Of a stretch of DNA of 64,000 nucleotides, positions 40,870 through 47,597 are shown one piece after another. The stretch spans positions 28,934 to 92,933 of the forward strand of contig CAMVKN010000006.1 of NCBI GenBank assembly GCA_947168045.1, written 5' to 3'. This DNA is from an uncultured Prevotellaceae bacterium. Its GTDB lineage: Bacteria > Bacteroidota > Bacteroidia > Bacteroidales > Bacteroidaceae. A model generated the notes under the pieces. The model searched no databases. It worked only from the letters and a program-made list of their open reading frames with translations, and was not told where the DNA came from. Both the position numbers and the translations under genes were made by a program. Each line of letters opens with the position of its first letter. Positions within the stretch are counted from its first letter, which is position 1.

Positions 40870-41976
40870 ATGACACTCTATCCAAAGCTGATAATGGACG
40901 CGCTCGCCACGGTGACGTATGCGGGCACGAAGAAAAACCTGGTGGAGAGCGGCATGGTGGCCGACACACCCGTAGTCACACCCCTCGATCCTCCCGTGGA
41001 AGGGAAGAGCTGGAAGGTGAAGGTGGTGCTGGAGTTCCCCCGCGACACCGACCCTTTCCTGCGCTCAACGGTGAAGGCTGCCGAGGCTGCCATACATTAC
41101 CATGTGTCGAAGGAAGTCGAGGTGGAAATAGTGACTGAATTCAAGTCGAAGGCCGTGCCCAAGGATGCCCCCCTGCTGCCCGACGTCGAACACATCGTGG
41201 CCGTGAGTAGCGGCAAGGGCGGCGTGGGCAAGAGCACCGTGGCCGTCAACCTGGCCGTGGCCCTGGCTCGGCTGGGCTACAGCGTAGGACTGCTCGACGC
41301 CGACATCTTCGGCCCCTCGGTACCAAAGATGATGGGCGAGGAGGAGGCCAAGGTCTACTCGCTGCACAAGGACGGGCGAGACCTCATCCTGCCTGTTGAG
41401 AAATATGGCGTGCTGATGCTCAGCATCGGCTTCTTCGTACCACCCACCACGGCTACGCTCTGGCGCGGCGGCATGGCCTGCAACGCGCTGCGCCAGCTTA
41501 TAGCCGACGCTGACTGGGGACGGCTCGACTACCTCATCATCGACACACCGCCCGGCACCAGCGACATACACCTGTCGCTGCTGCAGATGCTCAAGCTGAC
41601 AGGTGCCGTCATCGTCTCGACACCCCAGCAGGTGGCCTTGGCTGATGCACGCAAGGGCATCGACATGTATCAGAATGAGAAGGTGCAGGTGCCCATCCTC
41701 GGACTGGTGGAGAACATGGCGTGGTTCACGCCCGCAGAGCTGCCGCAGAACCGCTACTACATCTTCGGACGCGAGGGATGCAAGCAGCTGGCCGAGCAGA
41801 TGAACGTGCCCCTGTTGGCGCAGATACCGCTGGTGCAGAGCATTTGTGACGGCGGCGACCAGGGCACACCGCAGGTCACCAACGCTGACAGCGTCTCAGG
41901 ACAGGCCTTCCTCAACCTGGCCCAGGCCGTCGTCACCGTGGTCAACCGCAATGGCAAGCAACCTAAACAAGAATAG
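40870..41976 (+). CDS. mrp: Mrp/ApbC-type Fe-S cluster carrier ATPase
   Basis: 368 residues. An N-terminal MIP18/DUF59 domain (to about residue 90) is followed by the deviant P-loop GKGGVGKST at 115-123, LLDADIFGPSVPKMMG, RGGMACNALRQLIADADWG, and DYLIIDTPPGTSDIHLS. These proteins carry and deliver iron-sulfur clusters in the cytosol. It is followed 20 bases later by a phenylacetate-CoA ligase gene in the same direction; the two may share a transcript. Confidence 0.92.
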   Translation: MTLYPKLIMDALATVTYAGTKKNLVESGMVADTPVVTPLDPPVEGKSWKVKVVLEFPRDTDPFLRSTVKAAEAAIHYHVSKEVEVEIVTEFKSKAVPKDAPLLPDVEHIVAVSSGKGGVGKSTVAVNLAVALARLGYSVGLLDADIFGPSVPKMMGEEEAKVYSLHKDGRDLILPVEKYGVLMLSIGFFVPPTTATLWRGGMACNALRQLIADADWGRLDYLIIDTPPGTSDIHLSLLQMLKLTGAVIVSTPQQVALADARKGIDMYQNEKVQVPILGLVENMAWFTPAELPQNRYYIFGREGCKQLAEQMNVPLLAQIPLVQSICDGGDQGTPQVTNADSVSGQAFLNLAQAVVTVVNRNGKQPKQE

Positions 41977-41996
41977 TAACACATCCTAACTGAACT

Positions 41997-43304
41997 ATGA
42001 TTTGGAATCCCAACAAGGAGTGCATGAGCCGCGACGAGATGAGCGCTCTGCAAGGAAAGAGACTCCACAAGATTGTGGAGTATGTGTATCACAACGTGCC
42101 CTTCTACCGCAACAAGCTGCAGGAGCTGGACATCCGTCCAGATGACATCCAGACCATCGAGGACATCCGCAAGCTGCCCTTCACCACGAAGAAGGACCTG
42201 CGCGACAACTATCCCTTCGGACTGCAGGCTGCACCGCAGAGTGAGATTATCCGTGTGCACGCCAGCAGCGGCACCACCGGCAACCCCACCATCGTGGGCT
42301 ACACACGCAAGGACATCGGCGTGTGGAGCGAGTGCATGGCGCGTTGTCTGACGGCCTACGGCATCACACGCAACGACACCTTCTCTGTCAGCTATGGCTA
42401 CGGACTGTTCACCGGCGGACTGGGCGCACACTATGGCGTCGAGCATCTTGGCGCTGCCGTCATTCCTGCTGGAACGGGCAACACCGAGAAGCACCTGAAA
42501 CTCATCCGCGACCTGGGCATCACCGGCATTGCCTGCACCCCCAGCTATGCCCTCTACCTTGCCGAGACAATGGACAAGATGGGCATCACCAAAGACCAAA
42601 TCAAGCTGCGCGTGGGCGCCTTCGGTGCTGAGCCGTGGACGGAGAACATGCGCCATGAGATTGAAGACCGCCTCGGTCTGAAGGCCTACAACCTCTATGG
42701 GCTCTCTGAGGTCATGGGCCCCTCGGTGAGCTACGAGTGCCAGATGCAGCACGGCAGCCACATCTGCGAGGATCACTTCTACCCCGAGATTATCAACCCC
42801 ACCACCCTCGAGCCAGTGCCCTACGGACAGACCGGCGAGCTGGTGTTCACCACCCTGACCAAGGAGGGCATGCCTGTCATACGCTACCGCACGCGCGACC
42901 TGTGCTCGCTCATGGACGGACAGTGCGACTGCGGACGTACCGCCATACGCATGGGCCGCATAGAGGGCCGCTCGGACGACATGCTCATCATCCGTGGCAT
43001 CAACGTGTTCCCTTCGCAGGTGGAGAGCGTGGTTCTGTCAATGCCCGAGTTCGCACCACGCTACATGCTCGTCGTCGACCGAGTGAACAACCTCGACACG
43101 CTGCAGGTGCAGGTCGAGATGCGCCAGGAGGTCTTTACCAGCACCTTCGACACACCCGCCGCCGTCGACCAGTTAGAGAAGAAGCTCGCCGCCAAGCTCA
43201 AGAGCGTGCTCAGCATCTCGGCCAAGGTGCAGCTGAAGGCTCCAGGAACCATCGAGCGCAGCCAGGGCAAGAGCGCACACGTCATCGACAAGCGCAAGCT
43301 GTAG
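41997..43304 (+). CDS. paaK: Phenylacetate--CoA ligase, first copy
   Basis: 435 residues of the ANL adenylate-forming superfamily. It opens MIWNPNKECMSRDEMSALQG, with FTTKKDLRDNYPFGL, the ATP-binding ASSGTTGNPTIVGYT, GAFGAEPWTENMR, NLYGLSEVMGP, YRTRDLC and the C-terminal IRGINVFPSQVES and GKSAHVIDKRKL. It activates phenylacetate or a related aryl acid to the CoA thioester. It is 46 % or so similar by eye to the 44910 copy. In Bacteroidales such pairs go with indolepyruvate oxidoreductase in aromatic amino acid fermentation; that enzyme is not in this window. Confidence 0.92.
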   Translation: MIWNPNKECMSRDEMSALQGKRLHKIVEYVYHNVPFYRNKLQELDIRPDDIQTIEDIRKLPFTTKKDLRDNYPFGLQAAPQSEIIRVHASSGTTGNPTIVGYTRKDIGVWSECMARCLTAYGITRNDTFSVSYGYGLFTGGLGAHYGVEHLGAAVIPAGTGNTEKHLKLIRDLGITGIACTPSYALYLAETMDKMGITKDQIKLRVGAFGAEPWTENMRHEIEDRLGLKAYNLYGLSEVMGPSVSYECQMQHGSHICEDHFYPEIINPTTLEPVPYGQTGELVFTTLTKEGMPVIRYRTRDLCSLMDGQCDCGRTAIRMGRIEGRSDDMLIIRGINVFPSQVESVVLSMPEFAPRYMLVVDRVNNLDTLQVQVEMRQEVFTSTFDTPAAVDQLEKKLAAKLKSVLSISAKVQLKAPGTIERSQGKSAHVIDKRKL

Positions 43305-43343
43305 TGAGGTGTACTGAAGTAGGTACAGTGAATAATGAAATCA

Positions 43344-43440
43344 GGGAAAATGGTGCACCAAGTGCACCTTTGGGGCATAACAAACTGACTTGCAGGTCGT
43401 TGGTTGGTGCACCAACACTATGAGATGGCGCACCTGAGTG
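43344..43440. repeat. GGTGCACC-rich element, left copy
   Basis: Contains atggtgcaccaagtgcacct, a second ggtgcacc at 43412-43419, and agtgcacct. A related block with ggtgcacc and gtttgcaag/ggtgcac is found inverted at 43745-43840. Confidence 0.55.
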
Positions 43441-43483
43441 CACCTGAATGTACCTGGCCCTGTTGCGGATGCGAGTAAAAACT

Positions 43484-43521
43484 AAAAAGTGCCGCCTCTC
43501 ATTTGGGAAGCGGCACTTTTT
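43484..43521. terminator. Strong hairpin, terminator in both directions
   Basis: AAAAAGTGCCGC (43484-43495) pairs perfectly with GCGGCACTTTTT (43510-43521). The A- and T-runs at the ends let it act on both strands. Confidence 0.8.
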
Positions 43522-43549
43522 ATATCAATTCTCTCGAGAATTTGCACCT

Positions 43550-43725
43550 AACTCGGCCACTTATGCTGATAACTCAACGACTTATTCTCATAACTCAACG
43601 ACTTATTCTCATAACTCATTGACTTATTCCAATAACTCATGGAGATAATTTCATAAAGCGGCTCCTGGCTGAATTATCTCCATGCCTTATGCTCATAACT
43701 CGGTCACTTATGCTCATAAGTCGTG
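43550..43725. repeat. 21-bp TTATTCTCATAACTCAACGAC tandem array with internal inverted repeat
   Basis: Six to seven units of ttattctcataactcaacga-c type with period 21, broken by CATGGAGATAATT (43638-43650) and its inverse AATTATCTCCATG (43672-43684). The gagataatt and ctggctgaattatct parts match the 21-mer at 5565-5625. The frame on the plus strand is open through it only because the period is a multiple of three. Confidence 0.8.
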
Positions 43726-43744
43726 CGTTTATTTTCGTAGATGG

Positions 43745-43840
43745 GCTTGGTGCACCATTGGTGTAGGATAAAACGGATGAGTGCACCTGCTAACCACTTG
43801 CAAACCTGACGTTTAGGTGGCACAGGTGCACTTAGTGCAG
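43745..43840. repeat. GGTGCACC-rich element, right copy
   Basis: ttggtgcaccattggtgtag, gagtgcacctgctaaccact and caggtgcacttagtgcagc. Read on the minus strand it resembles the block at 43344-43440. The two flank the 21-bp array. Confidence 0.5.
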
Positions 43841-43861
43841 CAAAAAAACGCTTTTTGTTAT

Positions 43862-43969
43862 TTATATGATAGTGGTAGGCACTATCTGGGCGGCAGGCTC
43901 AAAGAACTGACCACGACGAGCGAGAAAATCAATGACGATGTTGGTGTCGAGAAAAACCTTCTTCATCAT
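43862..43969 (-). pseudogene. Truncated PIN-domain (VapC-type) toxin gene
   Basis: 35 codons: MKKVFLDTNIVIDFLARRGQ, then FFEPAAQIVPTTII and a stop. The first 28 residues are the start of a PIN domain, with the catalytic Asp in LDTNIVIDFL; the remaining 100 or so residues, including the other acidic residues, are missing. Its start overlaps the stop of the upstream gene (ATGA), the usual vapBC arrangement. It is read as a decayed toxin. Confidence 0.75.
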
Positions 43970-44244
43970 CCATGTTTTTTTAGTAGATAGTCCAGACGTG
44001 CCTTGTCATAGTCGAAATCGTCAGGTAGAGGCTCAATGTCCTCGACGAGTTCCATCACTTCGGGTGAGATGCGCATATTCTCGCGATAGATTTTCGGCCA
44101 GCCGTTATTAGCTGTGGCTGCTTCTTTTTTCTCCGCCTTGACTTCCTCATAGAGGTGGTCAGCGAGCCATTGCTTGTTGCTCGTCGAGAGTGGTATTGAG
44201 TGGAGAAAGTTCAGTACCGTTTTCATTGAAATTGTCAAATCCAT
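43966..44244 (-). CDS. Antitoxin-like protein of a decayed vapBC-type pair
   Basis: 92 residues, acidic and mostly helical: FLHSIPLSTSNKQWLADHLY, EEVKAEKKEA, then SPEVMELVEDIEPLPDDFDY and a basic end LLKKHG. The gene is followed, with a 4-base overlap, by the PIN-domain fragment, which identifies it as the antitoxin gene. The DNA-binding part would be N-terminal. It appears intact although its toxin is truncated. A start at 44226 (MKTVLNF) is possible. Confidence 0.65.
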   Translation of the reverse strand: MDLTISMKTVLNFLHSIPLSTSNKQWLADHLYEEVKAEKKEAATANNGWPKIYRENMRISPEVMELVEDIEPLPDDFDYDKARLDYLLKKHG

Positions 44245-44270
44245 ATTCGCGTTGTTTTAAAATTATGGCG

Positions 44271-44278
44271 CAAAGTTA
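44271..44278 (-). promoter_or_regulatory. Promoter -7 element of the antitoxin-like gene
   Basis: TAACTTTG on the minus strand, 27 bases upstream of the 44244 start. Confidence 0.5.
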
Positions 44279-44314
44279 GTGATATTTTTGCAAAAAAAGA
44301 AACTACTGCGTTTT

Positions 44315-44776
44315 TTAGCGGTCGTCCTTGACGTTGTCAATCTGCTGGTTGATGGCGGTGCTGAACTCCAACGGGTGCTTGATGTAGTCGTAGCGGTTGG
44401 TGGCTTCGCCCGTGGTGACGAGCACGCTGCCGTAGCCCAGCATGCGACCCATGATGGACTGCTCAATACGTATGCCCTCGCACTTGCGCAGCAGCAGCTC
44501 AAACGACGTGCGCTTGATGATGCCCCGCTTGAAGATGAGGCGGCGCGACGTCAGCACATACTGCTTGCCACCATTGATGGACACGCACCAAAGGAAGATA
44601 GCCAGCCAAACGGCCAGCACCAGGATGAGACGCAGCAGGAAGCTCCAGCTGGTGATGAAGAAAAAGCCAAGCGCCAGGAAGGCTATGATGCATGGCCAGG
44701 CATAGACGATGCCGTGGAACTTAGCCTCGTAAACCACCTTTTCGCCCTGCATCAGATTCTTTTGAATGTATCCCAT
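44315..44776 (-). CDS. PH-domain (bPH2) membrane protein
   Basis: 153 residues from ATG 44776 (MGYIQKNLMQGEKVVYEAKF), chosen because the promoter element lies at 44812-44819. Two membrane helices at about residues 28-68 (WPCIIAFLALGFFFI and LLRLILVLAVWLAIFLW) are followed by a YdbS/YdbT-type bacterial PH domain: QYVLTSRRLIFKRGIIKRTS, LLLRKCEGIRIEQSIMGRML and GYGSVLVTTGEATNRYDYI. Function of these membrane proteins is poorly known. It is divergent from the second paaK gene. Confidence 0.85.
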   Translation of the reverse strand: MGYIQKNLMQGEKVVYEAKFHGIVYAWPCIIAFLALGFFFITSWSFLLRLILVLAVWLAIFLWCVSINGGKQYVLTSRRLIFKRGIIKRTSFELLLRKCEGIRIEQSIMGRMLGYGSVLVTTGEATNRYDYIKHPLEFSTAINQQIDNVKDDR

Positions 44777-44811
44777 AGTCAATAATTGTTTTGATGTGAT
44801 TACTTTGGGTG

Positions 44812-44819
44812 CAAAGGTA
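44812..44819 (-). promoter_or_regulatory. Promoter -7 element of the PH-domain gene
   Basis: TACCTTTG on the minus strand, 36 bases from the start codon; divergent from the paaK promoter 22 bases away. Confidence 0.6.
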
Positions 44820-44840
44820 ATCATTTTTTTTTTGGTTTTC

Positions 44841-44872
44841 TTTGCCAGTTTGGAGAAAAATATTTAACTTTG
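44841..44872 (+). promoter_or_regulatory. Promoter of the second paaK gene
   Basis: TTTG at 44841-44844 and TAACTTTG at 44865-44872, 20 bases apart. The expected start near 44879 supports ATG 44910 over GTG 44883. Confidence 0.7.
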
Positions 44873-44909
44873 CTGCGCAATAGTGACGAACAACCCATTA
44901 TTACCAACC

Positions 44910-46229
44910 ATGAACGAACAGTATTCACCCTATTTCAATCCGGAACGCGAGACGATGACCCGTGAGCAGATTGAGGCGTTTCAGCTGGAACGCCTGAAGG
45001 AGACCATCAGCCACTGCATGACAAACGCGTTCTATCAGAAGAAATTCAAGGAGGCAGGCATCACACCCGACGACATCCAGACGCTGGCCGACGTGCGCAA
45101 GCTGCCCTTCACCACCAAGCAGGATCTGCGCGAGACCTACCCCTTTGGCATGGCCTGTGTGCCCCTGAAGGACTGCGTGCGTCTGCACTCGTCGAGCGGC
45201 ACCACGGGCAACCCCACCGTCATCCTGCACACGAAGAAAGACCTGGACGAGTGGGCCAACCAGGTGGCACGCAACCTGTGGATGGTGGGCCTTCGGCCCG
45301 ACGACGTGTTCCAGAACTCGTCAGGCTATGGCATGTTCACCGGTGGACTGGGCTTCCAGTACGGTGCTGAGAAGCTGGGCATGCTCACTGTACCCGCAGC
45401 GGCAGGCAACTCCTTACGCCAGATTAAGTTCATCAAAGACTTCGGCACCACCGCCATCCATGCTGTTCCATCGTATGTCACCCGTCTCTATGAAGTGATG
45501 TGCGAGCAGGGTGTCGACCCACGGCGCGACACGAAGCTGAAGGTGCTGGCCATCGGTGCCGAGCCACACTCAGAAGAGCAGCGCAAGCGCATTGAGGCGA
45601 TGATGGGCGTGAAGGCATACAACTCCTTTGGCATGTCGGAGATGTGCGGCCCTGGCGTGGGCTTCGAATGTAAGGAGCAGAACGGCCTCCATTTCTGGGA
45701 GGACTACTATATCGTGGAGATTGTAGACCCAGAGACGCTGGAGCCTGTGCCCGACGGCGAGATTGGCGAGCTGGTGCTCACCACGCTGTGTCGCGAGGCC
45801 ATGCCGCTGCTGCGCTACCGCACACGCGACCTCACCCGCGTCTTAGGTCGGAGCTGCCCCTGCGGGCGCAACCATGTGCGTCTGGACCGTATGCGTGGTC
45901 GCTCAGACGACATGATGGTGCTGCGCGGCGTCAACATCTTCCCCATCCAGATTGAGAAGATACTGATGCAGTTCAAGGAGCTGGGCAACAACTACCTCAT
46001 CACCCTGACCACCGACGAGGACAACGACAACATGACCGTTGAGGTTGAGCTGGCACAGATGTTCACCGACGACTACAGCCGGCTGCAACAGCTGAGCAAG
46101 GACATCACCCGTGCCCTGAAGGACGAGATATTGCTGACCCCACGTGTGAAGCTTGTGCCCCGTGGCACCCTGCCCGTCAGCGAGGGCAAGGCCGTGCGTG
46201 TGGTGGACAAGAGAAAAGTGTATCAATAG
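44910..46229 (+). CDS. paaK: Phenylacetate--CoA ligase, second copy
   Basis: 439 residues from ATG 44910. Same fold and motifs as the 41997 copy: FTTKQDLRETYPFGMACVPL, SSSGTTGNPTVILHT, AIGAEPHSEEQR, NSFGMSEMCGPG, YRTRDLTRVLG and VLRGVNIFPIQIEKIL. It makes aryl-acetyl-CoA from the free acid, ATP and CoA. The ACT-domain gene follows after a 130-bp inverted-repeat element, an order common in Bacteroidales. Confidence 0.92.
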   Translation: MNEQYSPYFNPERETMTREQIEAFQLERLKETISHCMTNAFYQKKFKEAGITPDDIQTLADVRKLPFTTKQDLRETYPFGMACVPLKDCVRLHSSSGTTGNPTVILHTKKDLDEWANQVARNLWMVGLRPDDVFQNSSGYGMFTGGLGFQYGAEKLGMLTVPAAAGNSLRQIKFIKDFGTTAIHAVPSYVTRLYEVMCEQGVDPRRDTKLKVLAIGAEPHSEEQRKRIEAMMGVKAYNSFGMSEMCGPGVGFECKEQNGLHFWEDYYIVEIVDPETLEPVPDGEIGELVLTTLCREAMPLLRYRTRDLTRVLGRSCPCGRNHVRLDRMRGRSDDMMVLRGVNIFPIQIEKILMQFKELGNNYLITLTTDEDNDNMTVEVELAQMFTDDYSRLQQLSKDITRALKDEILLTPRVKLVPRGTLPVSEGKAVRVVDKRKVYQ

Positions 46230-46233
46230 GCTG

Positions 46234-46365
46234 CCCCCCCTAAGTTAGTGGGATTGGGGGTCTGAACAAGCGCAGACGACCCAATTCCCTGTGTAAATAG
46301 TTTTCACCATTAAACGGGTTTGCATTTCCGCTTGTTCAGACCCCCATCCCCCTAACTTAGGGGGC
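46234..46365. repeat. MITE-like element with about 37-bp terminal inverted repeats
   Basis: Left arm 46234-46272 (cccccctaagttagtgggat, tgggggtctgaacaagcg) and right arm 46329-46365 (its inverse with three differences) enclose 56 bases without coding content. The arms begin CCCCCTAAGTTAG, recalling the ends of the CCCTCCCC palindromes. It sits between paaK and the ACT gene, 9 bases before the latter's start codon. Confidence 0.8.
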
Positions 46366-46374
46366 TTAGAGACC

Positions 46375-46803
46375 ATGACAATCCATCAACTTTCCATTTT
46401 CATTGAGAACCGCTCGGGCACGCTCATCAAGGTGCTCGAAGTGTTGAAGGAGCAGAAGATTCAGATTATCGCCTCCACCATTGCCGACACGGCTGAGTAT
46501 GGCATCTACCGCCTCATCTGCAGCGAGCCGCTGCGTGCCTATGAGGAGCTGAAGAAGGCCGGCGTGGCCGTGGCACTGAGCGATGTGCTGGCCTTGGAGC
46601 TGGACGACGAGCCAGGGCGAGCCGCCGATGCCGTGAAGCTGTTCAGCGATGCAGGCATCAGCATTGCCTACATGTACACCTTCCTGCTCAAGGGCAAGGG
46701 CATCCTCGTGTTCCGTACGGACAACCGTGAGAAGGCTCGCGAGACTATCATCCTGAACAACCTGAAGTTCATTGCTGAGCAAGATTTGAGCAAGTGGGCG
46801 TAA
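46375..46803 (+). CDS. Tandem ACT-domain protein
   Basis: 142 residues holding two ACT domains: HQLSIFIENRSGTLIKVLEV, IQIIASTIADTAEYGIYRL in the first, and AVKLFSDAGISIAYMYTFLL, GILVFRTDN in the second. Such proteins bind small ligands, often amino acids, and are encoded next to phenylacetate-CoA ligase in many Bacteroidales, so a role in sensing an aromatic amino acid is likely but inferred from context. A terminator follows. Confidence 0.85.
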   Translation: MTIHQLSIFIENRSGTLIKVLEVLKEQKIQIIASTIADTAEYGIYRLICSEPLRAYEELKKAGVAVALSDVLALELDDEPGRAADAVKLFSDAGISIAYMYTFLLKGKGILVFRTDNREKARETIILNNLKFIAEQDLSKWA

Positions 46804-46834
46804 GCCGCACAAGCATTCTGAAAGGACTAGCGGC

Positions 46835-46868
46835 TCAGGGCGTTGCCCTGGGCCGTTGGCCCTTTTTT
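46835..46868 (+). terminator. Terminator after the ACT-domain gene
   Basis: Two stacked hairpins, AGGGC/GCCCT at 46836-46849 and GGGCC/GGCCC at 46850-46862, followed by TTTTTT. Confidence 0.8.
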
Positions 46869-46944
46869 GATGAAAAATTGCTAAAAAAGGTGGGCTCTTA
46901 GCAGAAAAGTGCCTCGGAGTGCATTGAATGCCAAATCTTTTTCG

Positions 46945-46952
46945 TAATTTTG
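46945..46952 (+). promoter_or_regulatory. Promoter -7 element of the retropepsin pair
   Basis: TAATTTTG, with ATTG about 20 bases upstream; 33 bases before the first start codon. The leader has agaaaggag upstream of the ATG. Confidence 0.6.
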
Positions 46953-46984
46953 CAGCGTTAACTATATAAGAAAGGAGTATAGCA

Positions 46985-47146
46985 ATGAAAGTAATCGACA
47001 AGGACGAAAAGGTTCTATACGAGGGCGAGCAGAAGCACCGCGAACGAGCTTTCATGGGTACAGCCCGCATCAGAAGGAAAACGAACTGGGTCAGGAAACC
47101 CTATAAAGTGGTAAGCAAGGAGGATTTCGATGCCGGTTTATACTAA
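46985..47146 (+). CDS. Small basic protein coupled to the retropepsin-like gene
   Basis: 53 residues: MKVIDKDEKVLYEGEQKHRE, RAFMGTARIRRKTNWVRKPY, then KVVSKEDFDAGLY. It is charged, with an Arg/Lys-rich centre that could bind nucleic acid or an acidic partner. It has its own promoter and a ribosome-binding-like agaaaggag. Its 3' end overlaps the next gene by 17 bases in another frame, which couples the two. No family is recognised. Confidence 0.6.
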   Translation: MKVIDKDEKVLYEGEQKHRERAFMGTARIRRKTNWVRKPYKVVSKEDFDAGLY

Positions 47147-47528
47147 GACTTTCGAAGGATTAACAGATGTCATACTCACAGAGTGTGACATCTGTTCTGT
47201 TAGTGGCAAACGTTGTCATTCACACGAGGCCATGTGGGATACTGGCAGTCAGTTTACGTTCCTTTCGCCCCGCATCATCAACGCACTTCAGTTGAAACCA
47301 ACGGGGCGGATGGGGCTGTCGGGTATTAATGGAGAGTCGGAGGCTGACGTTTATACGGTTCATGTCGTTTTGCCATCTGGCGATGCTGTCATCAATGTGG
47401 AAGCCCTTGGCAGCGACTATTCCGACTACGATGTTATCATCGGCATGGACATTATCATGCTTGGTGAGTTCCACTTTGACAAAGTGGACGACCATCATGT
47501 TTTTTCGTTCAACATCCATTTGCAATAG
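47130..47528 (+). CDS. Retropepsin-like aspartic protease
   Basis: 132 residues, cytoplasmic (no signal). The aspartic-protease half-domain is clear: AMWDTGSQFTFLSPRIINAL with the DTG active site, VHVVLPSGDAVINVEALG, and DYDVIIGMDIIMLGEFHF with the hydrophobic-hydrophobic-Gly flap partner. One-domain retropepsins work as dimers. An N-terminal CDICSVSGKRCHSH has two Cys and two His that may bind a metal. The gene overlaps the 53-residue gene upstream; a toxin-antitoxin-like or peptide-processing pair is conceivable, but nothing proves it. Confidence 0.75.
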   Translation: MPVYTKTFEGLTDVILTECDICSVSGKRCHSHEAMWDTGSQFTFLSPRIINALQLKPTGRMGLSGINGESEADVYTVHVVLPSGDAVINVEALGSDYSDYDVIIGMDIIMLGEFHFDKVDDHHVFSFNIHLQ

Positions 47529-47597
47529 CAGGAGGCCTGGTACTTCCTGGCCCTCTACTACCCCCGATAGACCCCATGGGTACACGTCCAAAAGGAT

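Noticed and set aside
43448..43648. 66-codon frame encoding NSTTYSH-like heptads
   Set aside because: The heptads come from the 21-bp non-coding array; the frame also crosses the terminator hairpin at 43484-43521.
44883..44909. GTG start of the second paaK gene at 44883
   Set aside because: The promoter at 44841-44872 would leave almost no leader; ATG 44910 begins the conserved part.
46366..47070. 234-codon minus-strand frame opposite the ACT gene
   Set aside because: It overlaps the ACT gene, its terminator and a promoter on the other strand; no family resemblance.
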